Shown here one piece after another: positions 1 through 9,453 of a stretch of DNA of 64,000 nt. This DNA is from Pseudooceanicola aestuarii (GTDB taxonomy: Bacteria; Pseudomonadota; Alphaproteobacteria; Rhodobacterales; Rhodobacteraceae). Position 1 is the stretch's first letter. Each line of letters begins with the position of its first letter. Position numbers and translations under genes: made by a program. Where the stretch lies: positions 1,776,001-1,840,000 of the forward strand of contig NZ_JAAFZC010000001.1 of assembly GCF_010614805.1 (NCBI RefSeq), given 5' to 3'. Under the pieces are notes generated by a model. The model was not told where the DNA came from and ran no database searches. It worked only from the letters and a program-made list of their open reading frames with translations.

Positions 1-2
1 CT

Positions 3-647
3 TCGCTTCGCCGAAGGATGGAGGTTCTGCCCAATCCGGTCAGGACAGCCACGCGGCTGGCCAACCCTCTGTGTCCTGGGCCGGAGGGGCGCAGGGTGGC
101 GCTCTGTGTCGGGCGCCTGGATCCGGTGCAGAAACGGCCCGGCCTTCTGGTCGCGGCCTTCGCCCGGATCGCGCAGCGGCACCCGGATTGGGATCTTCAC
201 CTGCTGGGATGCGGGCCGGCGCGCGCTGATCTGGCCGCCCAGATCGCGGCGGCCGGATTGCAGCGGCGCGTGCAAATACGCCCAACGACGAAACAGGTGG
301 CCGCAGCCTATTGTGGGGCACATCTGTTCGTCCTGCCTTCCCTTTGGGAGGGGTTTCCCAACGCGATGGCGGAGGCGATGAGCCATGGCCTGCCCGCCCT
401 GACCCTGGCCGGAGCCGAAGGCGCGGCAGCGTTGTGCCAGCGCGGCGGCGGTTGGGTGGTCGAAGGCCTGCCGGAGGTCGCCGCGCTGGCGGAGGGGCTA
501 TCCACCGCCATGTCCGATCCGCAGGAACTGGCCCGCAGGGGCGCCGCCGCCAGCGCCGCCATGACGGACTTCGCGCCGGATGTGATTCACGACCGTTGGG
601 GAGAAATCCTGCTGCGCTCCGACGCCGGGATGGAGGGTCGGACATGA
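3..647 (+). CDS. Glycosyltransferase family 4 protein, 5'-truncated by window edge
   Basis: This is the C-terminal part of a GT-B fold glycosyltransferase. The frame is open to the first bases of the window, so the true start lies upstream. After a linker ending in LPNPV, the nucleotide-sugar domain carries the VGRLDPVQK stretch and the LWEGFPNAMAEAMSHG segment, which is the E-x7-E donor-binding motif of GT4 enzymes. It probably adds one sugar to a lipid-linked repeat unit at the cytoplasmic face of the inner membrane. Its stop codon overlaps the next start (ATGA), so it belongs to the coupled polysaccharide operon. Donor and acceptor cannot be read from sequence. Confidence 0.85.
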   Translation, partial: SLRRRMEVLPNPVRTATRLANPLCPGPEGRRVALCVGRLDPVQKRPGLLVAAFARIAQRHPDWDLHLLGCGPARADLAAQIAAAGLQRRVQIRPTTKQVAAAYCGAHLFVLPSLWEGFPNAMAEAMSHGLPALTLAGAEGAAALCQRGGGWVVEGLPEVAALAEGLSTAMSDPQELARRGAAASAAMTDFAPDVIHDRWGEILLRSDAGMEGRT

Positions 648-1627
648 GGGATGCCCCCCTGATCACCATCGGCATGACCGCCTACAATGCCAGGTTGAGC
701 ATTCGGGCCGCGATTGCCTCTGCCCTTGGGCAGTGCTGGCAAAGGTTGGAGCTCGTGATCGTCGACGATGCCTCTACTGACGGTACCGGGGAAATTCTGA
801 CGGCATTGGCCGAACGGGATCGCCGGATACGGGTGATCCGGTTGCAGCGGAACGGCGGAGTCGCGCGGGCGCGCAACCACATCCTGGCCGTGGCGCGCGG
901 CAGTCATGTCGCATTTTTCGATGATGATGACGTCAGCGAACCCGACCGGATACGTGTGCAATTCCAATCGCTTTCGGTCTATGAGGCCCATCATTCCGGC
1001 GGCGCGCCGGTCCTTTGTCACACCGCACGGCGCCAGGTGTTTCGTGACGGGCGTAGCTGCGTCCTGCCCGCACTTGGCCAAAGTCAAAACGCGCCCGGAC
1101 CGTCCGGCCCGTCCGTTGCGCGGCGTATCCTCATGGGCGCGGCGGTGCCCCACGCCACCGGAACCTGCGCCACCAGCAGCCAATTCGCGCGACGAGAGAC
1201 CTATGTCCGTGCCGGTGGGTTCGATCCGGCGCTGCGGCGCAGCGAGGACACGGACCTTGCCGTGCGCTTGGCCCGCGCCGGGGCGCATTTCCTGGGTCTT
1301 CCCTCCCCCTTGGTGATCCAACAGATGTCCCCGGGGGCTGACAAGACCTTGGCGCAGGAGCATCAGGCCATGCGCAAGATATTGGCCAAGCACCGGGATT
1401 TCATCGCCGCTCATGGTGATTACGACTTCGTTTGCCGCTGGTTGGATCTCAAGTTTCGGGCTCAGGAACATGGTGCCGCGGCGCTGTTGGCCGGACTTCT
1501 ACCTCTGGCGGCCCGTCATCCATGGCGCTGTGCGCATCGTCTGCACCAGGCATTGCCGCGACGCGGCGAAAGGCGGGCCCAGGCTCGGTTTCGCCGTGCG
1601 ATCAGCCGGGCGGAGGGCGGGATATGA
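644..1627 (+). CDS. Glycosyltransferase family 2 protein
   Basis: A 327-residue GT-A fold enzyme. The N-terminus has the GT2 pattern LITIGMTAYN, an early VDDAS near residues 40-44 for nucleotide binding, and a DDDD run at about residues 93-96 that supplies the metal-binding DXD motif. A later RRSEDTDLAVRLARAG stretch fits the ED acceptor-side motif. No membrane segment is evident, so it should act in the cytoplasm on a lipid-linked glycan. The start was set at 644 because this ATG overlaps the upstream stop by four bases, although the frame stays open further upstream. It is a paralogue of the next gene. Confidence 0.88.
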   Translation: MRDAPLITIGMTAYNARLSIRAAIASALGQCWQRLELVIVDDASTDGTGEILTALAERDRRIRVIRLQRNGGVARARNHILAVARGSHVAFFDDDDVSEPDRIRVQFQSLSVYEAHHSGGAPVLCHTARRQVFRDGRSCVLPALGQSQNAPGPSGPSVARRILMGAAVPHATGTCATSSQFARRETYVRAGGFDPALRRSEDTDLAVRLARAGAHFLGLPSPLVIQQMSPGADKTLAQEHQAMRKILAKHRDFIAAHGDYDFVCRWLDLKFRAQEHGAAALLAGLLPLAARHPWRCAHRLHQALPRRGERRAQARFRRAISRAEGGI

Positions 1628-2592
1628 GCAATGCCGAGACGCTGACCCCGCCACTGATTACCGTCGGACTGACCTGTTTCAACGCTCGCGAGACGGTACA
1701 GGTGGCTTTTGACAGTGCTGTGGCCCAGGATTGGCCGAGGGTGGAGATCGTGGTGGTCGACGATTGTTCCTGCGACGGATCGGACCTCCTGCTGATGGCT
1801 GCCGCTGCCGGACGTGACAACGTGAGGCTGATTCGTCACAGCAGAAATCTTGGCGCTGCGGTGGCGCGGAACACGATCCTGCGTCACGCATCCGGGACCT
1901 GGCTTGCCTTTTTCGACGATGACGACATCAGCCATCCCGCCCGCCTTCGACTGCAACTGGCGCATCTCCTTATGGCCGAGGCGCAGGGATTGCCGGTCTT
2001 GTCCTATGCTTCCGGGCGCCGGCGCTATGACAACGGATATGAAAAGCCGCTGCCTGCGATTGGTAGCCGGGGCCGGGGACCGCAGGGGTGCGCGGTGGCC
2101 GATTACCTGCTGTTCAACCAGCGCGATCCGGCGGCTTTCTATGGTGCCGGAACGCCGACCTGCGCGCTGATGGCGCGCACCCGCACATTGCGGGACCTGG
2201 CCGGATTCGACCCTGCTCTGCGGCGGGTGGAAGATGTGGACTTAGCCATTCGCGCGGCCCTCGCCGGGGTGCGGCTGGTCGGCTGCCCGGCGGATTTGTT
2301 CCTGCAACGCGCGACCACGGCACCGGACAAGAGCGCGGATCGGAACTTCGTCGCTGAACGGGCCCTGGTGGAGAAGCATGCCGACTATCTGCGTGGACGC
2401 GGAATGCTGTCCTACTCCCGCGCCTGGTTGCAGATTCGCCATTGCCATTTCAGCGGCAAGCATGGTGCACTTGTGCTGCGCATCTGCTTGTTCCTACTGC
2501 GATATCCACGACGAGGTTTGCGCCATCTTGTCCGCTCCGGCCCGGCCCGGCTGGCCCATGAACGGCGTCTGCGTGCAGGGGTGGCGCCATGA
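1624..2592 (+). CDS. Glycosyltransferase family 2 protein (second paralogue)
   Basis: A 322-residue GT2 enzyme with the same layout as its upstream neighbour: LITVGLTCFN at the N-terminus, VVDDCSCDGSD around residues 44-54, FFDDDD around 97-101, and RRVEDVDLAIRAALAG later. Resemblance over the whole length suggests tandem duplication followed by divergence, so the two probably add different or successive sugars. The ATG at 1624 overlaps the upstream TGA by four bases, which implies translational coupling. Start sites further upstream in the same frame lie inside the previous gene and were rejected. Confidence 0.88.
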   Translation: MSNAETLTPPLITVGLTCFNARETVQVAFDSAVAQDWPRVEIVVVDDCSCDGSDLLLMAAAAGRDNVRLIRHSRNLGAAVARNTILRHASGTWLAFFDDDDISHPARLRLQLAHLLMAEAQGLPVLSYASGRRRYDNGYEKPLPAIGSRGRGPQGCAVADYLLFNQRDPAAFYGAGTPTCALMARTRTLRDLAGFDPALRRVEDVDLAIRAALAGVRLVGCPADLFLQRATTAPDKSADRNFVAERALVEKHADYLRGRGMLSYSRAWLQIRHCHFSGKHGALVLRICLFLLRYPRRGLRHLVRSGPARLAHERRLRAGVAP

Positions 2593-3716
2593 CGCAGCGG
2601 CCTTTGCGACTATTGCTGGTGGTGCGTTTGTTCGACGGTGTCGCCGGCGGGGTTGAACGGATGGCGATCACCTTGGCCAACGAGATGGCGGCGCGCGGGC
2701 ACCGGGTGCATCTCTTGTCCTGGGATCGCGCGGGGGCGGCACCGTATTTCCCGCTGGACGCGGCAGTTACCTGGCATCGCCTGGACATGGGGGATGCGCG
2801 TGTGCGGGCCGGAGGACGGCTGCGGCTGGCCCGTTTGCGGCACATGCGCAGGTTGATCGGCAGGCTGGCGCCGGACGCTGTGCTGGCTTTCCAACAGGGC
2901 ACATTCTGGAGCGTCGCCGCCGCCTGCACCGGGCTTCGCCTGCCGATCATCGCGGCCGAACGCAACGCGCCCGCCCGGTTCGACCATCTGAAGGCCGGGC
3001 GCGGTCGGGTCTGGCGCATGTACAGCTTTGCCGGCGCCCGCCGGATCACGGTGCAGTTTTCCGATTATGTGCCTGGCTATCCCCGGATTTTGCGGAACCG
3101 TATCCGCGTGATCGGCAATCCGGTCGCCCCAGTCGCGCGCCCGGCGGATGCGGCTGGCGGTCCGGGCGCGGCGCGCAGATTGCTGTGTGTCGGGCGGCTG
3201 AGCTATCAGAAAAACCCCGGCGCGCTGGTCGATGCCTTTGTGTTGCTGGCCTCGCAGCACCCGGATTGGCACCTGACCTTTGTCGGTGAGGGGGAGGACG
3301 CAGCCGCCCTGCGCACCCGCGTCGCGGCGGCGGGATTGGCGCGGCGTGTCACCTTTGCTGGCGCCATCCGGGAGGTTGAGGGGCACTATCGCGCGGCGCA
3401 CCTGTTCTGCCTGGCATCCCGCTGGGAAGGGTTCCCCAATGCGGTGGCGGAGGCGATGGCCCACGGTCTGCCTTGCGTCGGCTTCGCCGATTGCGCCGGG
3501 ATGCCGCAGCTGATCCGCGATGGCGAAAGCGGGGCCTTGGCCACCGGTAACGGTGCGGCCGATGCCTTAGCAACCGCGCTGTCGCCATTGATGGGCGACG
3601 ATGGCATCCGGGCACGGTTGGGGCAGGGCGCGCGCGCCGCGATGGCCGCCCATGCCCCAGCCCAAGTTTTCGATCAATGGGAAGACCTGTTTTCGGAGCT
3701 GAGGAGGGCGTCATGA
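2589..3716 (+). CDS. Glycosyltransferase family 4 protein
   Basis: A 375-residue GT-B glycosyltransferase. The N-terminal acceptor domain begins with RLLLVVRLFDGVAGGVERM, a glycine-rich loop typical of GT4 enzymes that build capsules. The C-terminal domain has LCVGRLSYQKNP and ASRWEGFPNAVAEAMAHGLP, with the E-x7-E donor motif. The start overlaps the upstream stop by four bases. It is closely related to the next gene, and both share the phrase W-D-x-A-G-A-x-P-(Y/F)-(F/Y)-P-L-D near the N-terminus. Probable role: sugar transfer to the undecaprenyl-linked repeat unit. Confidence 0.88.
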   Translation: MTQRPLRLLLVVRLFDGVAGGVERMAITLANEMAARGHRVHLLSWDRAGAAPYFPLDAAVTWHRLDMGDARVRAGGRLRLARLRHMRRLIGRLAPDAVLAFQQGTFWSVAAACTGLRLPIIAAERNAPARFDHLKAGRGRVWRMYSFAGARRITVQFSDYVPGYPRILRNRIRVIGNPVAPVARPADAAGGPGAARRLLCVGRLSYQKNPGALVDAFVLLASQHPDWHLTFVGEGEDAAALRTRVAAAGLARRVTFAGAIREVEGHYRAAHLFCLASRWEGFPNAVAEAMAHGLPCVGFADCAGMPQLIRDGESGALATGNGAADALATALSPLMGDDGIRARLGQGARAAMAAHAPAQVFDQWEDLFSELRRAS

Positions 3717-4836
3717 AAATTCTTTTTGCAATCAAAACGTTGCATGACATAGCCGGGGGGCGGAACGGGTTTTGTGCCTGCTTGCCTCCCTCCTGGCGGA
3801 GCGGGGGCACGAGGTCTGTGTGATGACCTGGGACCAGGCCGGCGCGCGTCCGTTCTACCCGCTGGACCCGCGCGTGCGGCAGATCGGCCTTGGCCTTGGC
3901 CGTCCTGACCGGCCCGCCCGCCCCACAGAAACGTTGCAGCGGATTTTCGCGCTGCGCCGCCATGTCGGGCGCATTCGGCCGGACGTGGCCGTGGGGGTCA
4001 ACAGATCGATCTATGTGCCTCTGGGGCTGGCGCTGGCAGGGACCGGAATTCCGGTTCTGGGTTGCGAACATAACTTGCCCGACCGCTATGTCCGTCGGCC
4101 TGCGCAACGTTTGGTGACCTTGGCCACGATGCCGTTTCTGTCCGGTCTGACGGTCCTGTCCGAGGCGATTCGATGCAGCTATCCCCCTGCGATGCAACGC
4201 AAGATGATTGCCGTCTCCAACCCCGTTGCGCCCCCAGTATCGCCGGGAACACCGGAGGGGCGCAGCTCTTGCCGGATCGTGAATGTCGGGCGCCTGGTGG
4301 AGCAAAAAGATCAGACAACCCTGATTGAAGCCTTTGCCCGCATTGCGCCGCATCATCCAGGCTGGACCTTGCGTATTCTGGGGGATGGCCCACTGCGCCC
4401 CGCGCTGGAAGAAATGCGCGCCTCGCATGGTCTGGAAACACGTGTGGACCTCCCCGGCGCAACCAGGGATATCGCGGCGGAATATCGGGACGCAGAGATT
4501 TTTGCCCTGTCCTCCCGCTTCGAATCCTTCGGCCTGGTCACCGTGGAGGCGATGCAACATGGCCTTCCGGTGGTTGCTTTCGCCGATTGTCCAGGCGTTG
4601 ACGTGTTGCGTGACAAGGAAACCGGCCTGCTGGCTGCGTCCGGCCCGGACCGCGCCTCCGCCATGGCCGGGCCTTTGGATCGTCTGATCCGCAGCCCCGA
4701 GTTGCGCCAACGATTGGGGAGGCGTGCGCAGACGGTCGTGGCCGGAAAGTTTGACCCGGTAAAGCTCTGTGCAGAATGGGAAAACCTGCTCTTCAGCTTC
4801 GTGTCGGGCGGCCAGAGGTACGAGGTGTCCGCGTGA
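3713..4836 (+). pseudogene. Glycosyltransferase family 4 gene interrupted by a one-base frameshift
   Basis: The ATG at 3713 overlaps the upstream stop and encodes MKILFAIKTLHDIAGG, a normal GT4 N-terminus, but this frame ends at TGA 3821-3823 after 36 codons. The remaining protein (LLASLLAERGHEVCVMTWDQAG and onward) lies in another frame, open to 4836. Adding one G to the six-G run at 3755-3760 would join them as IAGG-AERVLCLLASLL, exactly the pattern of the upstream paralogue. The C-terminal domain is intact, with VNVGRLVEQKDQ and SSRFESFGLVTVEAMQHG. Either the sequence lacks a base or the gene is broken. A TTG restart at 3772 would give a 354-residue protein without the glycine loop. Confidence 0.82.
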
Positions 4837-6101
4837 TCCTCCGGCCCGCGATCGCGAATGGCACGCCCCTGACGCCCGGCGATATCTCGGTAACCTTGTT
4901 CTTCCTGTCGCCGCTGATCTATTCGATGGACAACGATCCCTGGCGCGCCTGGGAGGTTCTGATCCTCGGGGGCCTTTTCTCCATCTGGTTTCTTCACCGG
5001 CGAGTGGGGCCGGTCCCAAGGGGGGAGATCACCCTTGCCTGCACCTATGCGCTGTTGCTTCTGGTGCAGCAGATTGCGATTCCCGGGGGCACGTTTTCTT
5101 TCGGGCTGAAGTTCCTGGTCGCGACGCTCGCGGCCTTCCTGCCGTTTTGGGTCCTGCGTGCAACCCATTGGAATATCTCGGAACTCATGGCTCCCCTCGC
5201 CCGCGGGGTGGAGGTATTGGCAATCCTCGCCACCCTGTCGATCATGGTTTCTTTCGCGCTTGGCATCGGGGAATACTCGCAAGGCGGTTTCCTTGGCCGG
5301 CGGGCCTTTGCCTGGCTGGGGGACAGCTTCACGCCGGTTCTGGTTTTCCCGATCTGCTATTTTCTTTTGCAGCGCAGGGGCTTGGCCGCCGCATTTTGTC
5401 TGCTGGCGCTGTTGATGACAGGGGGGAAGGCCGGGCTGGTGATGCTATTGGCCGCAAGCGCGCTGCTGATCCTGATAGGCACAGGCTCACCGATTTTGCG
5501 CCTCGGCCTTGGGGCGGCATTGCTGATCTTGCTGCTGCTCCCCCGGGACGTGCAGGAGGCGTTCCAGAATATTCGCAATTTTCAATTCTCCCTGAATAAT
5601 CGGTTGTTTTCGCTCCAGATCGGGTTGGAATATGCGCGGGAAAGTCCGTTTTGGGGCATTGGCATCAATCGCGGTTTGGGCAGCGTGGGGCCTGATGTGG
5701 ACGTGCTCGCCCGCTCCCTGGGGGTGACGCAGTTCTTTCCCGTCAACCAGATCCACAACGCCTATGTCCGAACCCTTGCCGAAACCGGGATACCGGGCTT
5801 GATGCTTCTGCTGAGCCTGGTCGCGATCTGGCTGCGAAACGCCTGTCGTGGAATCGCTGCGGCGCGCCGGCTTGCCCCCTGTCCTGAGCGGAGTTTCCTC
5901 CTCGCATCAAGCGTTTGGGTGATCTGCTTCGTGTTGGTCTACCAGACAACAGGATGGTTTCTGCACGGCCATCCACAGCTGTGCTGGTTACTGATCTTCA
6001 CCACATTCGGACCGATCCTGCACGACAGAATTGAACGTAATCGCCGGGCGGAACTCTCCGTCCGGCCCGCAACGGGCGAGGTGCTCCCATGCATGTCCTG
6101 A
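4833..6101 (+). CDS. O-antigen ligase / Wzy polymerase-like membrane protein
   Basis: A 422-residue protein made almost wholly of hydrophobic helices, roughly ten to twelve. It has a long periplasmic-type loop at about residues 245-320 that includes NNRLFSLQIGLEYARESPFWGIGINRGLGSVG. That loop, with a conserved G-hG-x-N and a following QIHNAYVRTLAETGIPG, is the hallmark of the Wzy_C family, which contains O-antigen ligases and Wzy polymerases. In a Wzz-containing locus, polymerase is the more likely role. The GTG at 4833 overlaps the upstream TGA (GTGA) and removes an unrelated hydrophilic extension, so it is preferred over the ATG at 4776. Confidence 0.82.
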   Translation: MILRPAIANGTPLTPGDISVTLFFLSPLIYSMDNDPWRAWEVLILGGLFSIWFLHRRVGPVPRGEITLACTYALLLLVQQIAIPGGTFSFGLKFLVATLAAFLPFWVLRATHWNISELMAPLARGVEVLAILATLSIMVSFALGIGEYSQGGFLGRRAFAWLGDSFTPVLVFPICYFLLQRRGLAAAFCLLALLMTGGKAGLVMLLAASALLILIGTGSPILRLGLGAALLILLLLPRDVQEAFQNIRNFQFSLNNRLFSLQIGLEYARESPFWGIGINRGLGSVGPDVDVLARSLGVTQFFPVNQIHNAYVRTLAETGIPGLMLLLSLVAIWLRNACRGIAAARRLAPCPERSFLLASSVWVICFVLVYQTTGWFLHGHPQLCWLLIFTTFGPILHDRIERNRRAELSVRPATGEVLPCMS

Positions 6102-7303
6102 TCACAGCTAATTCCTCCTGGTATGTTCTGAATTTCCGGGCGCGCCTGATCCGCCACCTGAAGGCCGACGGCCACCGGATCACGGTCCTGGCCCCCAGGG
6201 ATGGGTACACTGAAAGGTTGCGCCGTCTGGGGGTGACATTCCGACCGTTAACCATGGATCCACAGGGGACTGCGCCGCTGGCCGAAGGGCGCTTGCTTTT
6301 GGAAATCTGGCGTGCGTTCCGTCAGGCGCGCCCGGACATGGTGCTCAGCTATTCGATAAAGAACAACATTTACGGAGCCTTGGCAGCGCGGTTCTGTGGC
6401 GTCTCCCTGATCCCGAATGTCAGTGGGCGCGGGCCGGTCTTTACGCGTGGTGGGCTGTTGCGCAAACTGGTTCAAGGGCTCTATCGTCTGGCCTTCCGAC
6501 ACCTTCCGGTTGTGGTTTTCCAAAATGCCGAGGATCGCGCGCTGTTCATTCAGCTGGGTCTTGTGCGGCCTGAACAGGCGGTCCGCCTGCCGGGGTCGGG
6601 CGTCGATCTGGGGCGTTTCGCGCCTTGCCCTTTGCCAGCGTCGCGTCGCGTCGTCTTTCTACTGTTTGCCCGGTTGATTCATGAGAAGGGAGTGCCGGAA
6701 TTTGTCCATGCCGCCCAACGCCTTATCGCTCAGGGTGCCTCGATCGACTGCCGAATAGTGGGATTTTTGGACGTGGCAAGCCGTGATGCCATCAGCCGCG
6801 CGCAGATGGAGGAATGGGTGGCAAGCGGCGCAGTCAGCTACCTCGGGCCGACCGATGACGTGCGCCGGGCCATTTCCGGGGCCGATTGCGTTGTGCTGCC
6901 CTCAACCTACGGCGAAGGCGTGCCGCGGGGGTTGCTGGAGGCTGCCGCGATGGGCCGGCCCTTGATTACGACGGATCGACCCGGTTGTCGCGACGTCGTC
7001 GACGCGGGGCATACGGGTCTTCTGTGCCGGGATCGAGACGCCCGCGATCTGGCGCGCAAGATGGCGGAAATCGCCGAGATGTCCCCAACGGCGCGGCGCG
7101 CCATGGGGGCGGCCGGCCGCAAGAAGATGGTCCGCGAGTTCGACGAAATGCGGGTCATCGGTGCCTATCGCGCCTGGATCGCCGGGGCCTCGAAAACAAC
7201 GGTCAGCATTCCGGTCTTGCCACCGCAGGCCTCACCGGAAATCGCACCGGTTCCGGGCGCGTTGTCTGCCGAAAAAGGCCGCAACCACGAGTTGCTTCAA
7301 TGA
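6089..7303 (+). CDS. Glycosyltransferase family 4 protein
   Basis: A 404-residue GT4 enzyme. The N-terminal domain (HVLITANSSWYVLNFRARLI, then SYSIKNNIYGALAARFCGV and a NVSGRGPVF loop) matches the capsule/PglA-type branch that adds sugars to polyprenol-linked acceptors. The donor domain shows LLFARLIHEKGVPEF and LPSTYGEGVPRGLLEAAAMGRP, with E-x7-E. The last 25 or so residues look disordered. The start lies 13 bases inside the preceding gene, keeping the operon coupled. Exact sugar specificity cannot be assigned. Confidence 0.87.
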   Translation: MHVLITANSSWYVLNFRARLIRHLKADGHRITVLAPRDGYTERLRRLGVTFRPLTMDPQGTAPLAEGRLLLEIWRAFRQARPDMVLSYSIKNNIYGALAARFCGVSLIPNVSGRGPVFTRGGLLRKLVQGLYRLAFRHLPVVVFQNAEDRALFIQLGLVRPEQAVRLPGSGVDLGRFAPCPLPASRRVVFLLFARLIHEKGVPEFVHAAQRLIAQGASIDCRIVGFLDVASRDAISRAQMEEWVASGAVSYLGPTDDVRRAISGADCVVLPSTYGEGVPRGLLEAAAMGRPLITTDRPGCRDVVDAGHTGLLCRDRDARDLARKMAEIAEMSPTARRAMGAAGRKKMVREFDEMRVIGAYRAWIAGASKTTVSIPVLPPQASPEIAPVPGALSAEKGRNHELLQ

Positions 7304-9444
7304 CGACGCATTCACCATCTTTCATCGCTGCGGAGCCGGAACAGATTCCAGGGCGAGATATGGGAGCTCGGCGGTTGCCACTTGCCGCAGGCTTCGGCAG
7401 GGAGCTGGATCTTCCGGGTCTCGCAGCCACCCTGTGGCGAGGGAGGCGGGTGCTGTTTTCGACGGTTGCCACCGCGATTTTCTGCGCTTTTATATACGTC
7501 TCGGTGATTGCAGTGCCGAAATATACATCCGACGTCCGGATGGCGTTTCAGGTGCGCAGCCAAAGCGTCCTGAACTTGGAAAGCGTGATTTCGGGGCTCT
7601 CCGCGGATCAGGCCACCATCAACACCGAGCTTGGAGTTCTGACCTCACGCAGGTTGATGGAGCAGCTTGTGATTGCGGAGGGGTTGGTAGATGATCCGGA
7701 GTTCAACACCCGCATTCGGGAGATCTCTCCCTTCTCGGTTCGCGGCATCCGGGGGGCGCTCCGGTCCCTTTGGCCGCCAAAGTCCGAGCCAATGGACAGC
7801 CCGTCCGCAGAGCAAGTGATACGCGCCACGGCCAACCGGCTTCGCAATGCGATATCGGTGGAGGCCGATCGGAATTCCTTCCTGTTCAGCATCTCTGCGA
7901 CAACGGAAGACCCTGTCAAGTCGGCGCGGATCGCCGACGCACTGGCGCGCCTGTACTTGCAGGATCAGGTGGCGGTCAAATTCGACGCGGTGGGGCACGC
8001 CGTTGACTGGCTTTCGATCAAGGTGAGGGAGCTGGAGGAAGAAGCACAGGCCCGGCAGGAAGCCATCAGATCGCTGCGGTCCAGCACGACGCTCATCTCC
8101 GCCGAAGCCTTGGAGGCATTAACCTTGCGGGTAAAAGATGTGCGGGAGAGGGAGGCCAGCCTCGAATCGCAAATCCTGGGGGCCGAGGCAGAGATCATGC
8201 GTTTGTCGACGCTGATGGAGGCGGGAGAGTTTGCCACGTTGTTGGAGACAGGCGGGGCTTCTCCACGGTCGAATACCAGCGCGGAGGAACAGGCGCGGGC
8301 GCTCATGGGTACCCGTTTTGCGGTGTTGGAGCGCCAGAAGGGCCAGTTGGCGGCACTCCAAACCTCTCTGGCTTTGCTGGAAGGCCAGGTGACGGAACAG
8401 GCGGAGGATTTGGACAGGCTGAATCAACTGGAAGATGAGGCAGAGGCGACCCGCCTCCTGCACGCAACATTCCTTTCCCGTCTCAAGGAAACAGCCGTGC
8501 AGATCGGCATGCAAACAGCCGACAGTCGCATCCTGTCCGATGCGGCCCCCGGCCGGAAAGTGGCTCCCCGGGGCTCGCTAATCCTGGCGCTGGCCGTGAT
8601 TCTGGGGCTGATGGGAGGCGCAGGATTCATTTGGTTTCAGCAGGTTGGCGTCACAGGATTTCGTTCCGCTCTTGATTTGGAGGCTTCAACCGGCCTTACC
8701 ATCCTCGGCCAGGTGCCCCGTCTCCCCATCGTCGACAGGGCCGCGTTGCCGGGCTACCTTCGCGATAACCCCACCGCCGCCGGAGTGGAGGCGGTGCGTA
8801 ATATTCGCACCTCCTTGTTATTGTCGCGGCAGGACAAGCATCCGCAAGTAATCACGGTCACTTCCTCCATACCGGGTGAGGGAAAGACAACTCTGTCCCT
8901 CGGTCTGGCTCACAATCTCGCGGGCCTGGGACGGCGTGTTCTGCTGATCGAAGGCGATATTCGCAGGCGCACCTTGGACGAGTATTTTGATGTCCGGCCG
9001 GGGGCGGGGCTACTTTCTGCGCTGCGAGGAGAGACCGAGCTGGGCCAGGCCGTCTTTTCCAGCGAGTTCCCTTCTTTCGACGTCTTGGTCGGAGGAGATG
9101 GAGACGAACGGAACGGCGATCTTTTTTCGTCCCGGAATTTCGGGGCCTTGATCGCGCAGGCGCGCGGGATTTATGACCACGTGGTTATCGACACGCCCCC
9201 GGTTCTGGTGGTTCCGGAGGCGCGGGTCATCGCCGGCCACGGCGATGCTGTCGTCTACGCGGTGCTGTGGAACCGCACCACCCCGGTCCAGCTGCGCGAG
9301 GGAATGCGACAGTTTCAATCGGTAGACATCCCCTTGGCGGGATTGGTCCTGTCAAATGTCGATCCGAAGGGGATGCGGCGCTATGGCTACAGTTCCCAAT
9401 CGGGAGCATATAGCAACTATGGCGCGCCATATTATGACCTTTAG
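7300..9444 (+). CDS. Polysaccharide co-polymerase fused to bacterial tyrosine kinase (Wzc/CapAB type)
   Basis: A 714-residue inner-membrane protein controlling polymer length and export. After about 48 cytoplasmic residues come TM1 (about 50-72), a long periplasmic Wzz domain with coiled coil (about 150-420), and TM2 (about 425-447). The cytoplasmic BY-kinase follows, with Walker A SSIPGEGKTT near 520-530, Walker A' LLIEGDIRRR near 548-557 and Walker B VVIDTPPV near 627. The tail holds six tyrosines in about 20 residues, the usual autophosphorylation cluster. The ATG at 7300 overlaps the upstream stop and gives a clean Wzz start; the frame is open further upstream but lies inside the previous gene. 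It closes the operon, 9 bp from the convergent beta-helix gene. Confidence 0.93.
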   Translation: MTTHSPSFIAAEPEQIPGRDMGARRLPLAAGFGRELDLPGLAATLWRGRRVLFSTVATAIFCAFIYVSVIAVPKYTSDVRMAFQVRSQSVLNLESVISGLSADQATINTELGVLTSRRLMEQLVIAEGLVDDPEFNTRIREISPFSVRGIRGALRSLWPPKSEPMDSPSAEQVIRATANRLRNAISVEADRNSFLFSISATTEDPVKSARIADALARLYLQDQVAVKFDAVGHAVDWLSIKVRELEEEAQARQEAIRSLRSSTTLISAEALEALTLRVKDVREREASLESQILGAEAEIMRLSTLMEAGEFATLLETGGASPRSNTSAEEQARALMGTRFAVLERQKGQLAALQTSLALLEGQVTEQAEDLDRLNQLEDEAEATRLLHATFLSRLKETAVQIGMQTADSRILSDAAPGRKVAPRGSLILALAVILGLMGGAGFIWFQQVGVTGFRSALDLEASTGLTILGQVPRLPIVDRAALPGYLRDNPTAAGVEAVRNIRTSLLLSRQDKHPQVITVTSSIPGEGKTTLSLGLAHNLAGLGRRVLLIEGDIRRRTLDEYFDVRPGAGLLSALRGETELGQAVFSSEFPSFDVLVGGDGDERNGDLFSSRNFGALIAQARGIYDHVVIDTPPVLVVPEARVIAGHGDAVVYAVLWNRTTPVQLREGMRQFQSVDIPLAGLVLSNVDPKGMRRYGYSSQSGAYSNYGAPYYDL

Positions 9445-9453
9445 GTTGTAGGT

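Noticed and set aside
3755..3760. Phase-variable G tract in the glycosyltransferase
   Set aside because: Six G is short for slipped-strand switching; tracts that vary are usually eight or longer. A sequencing error or a fixed mutation is more likely.
3349..5019. A 556-codon minus-strand open frame
   Set aside because: It is antisense to two glycosyltransferase genes and the start of the polymerase gene, with no motif.
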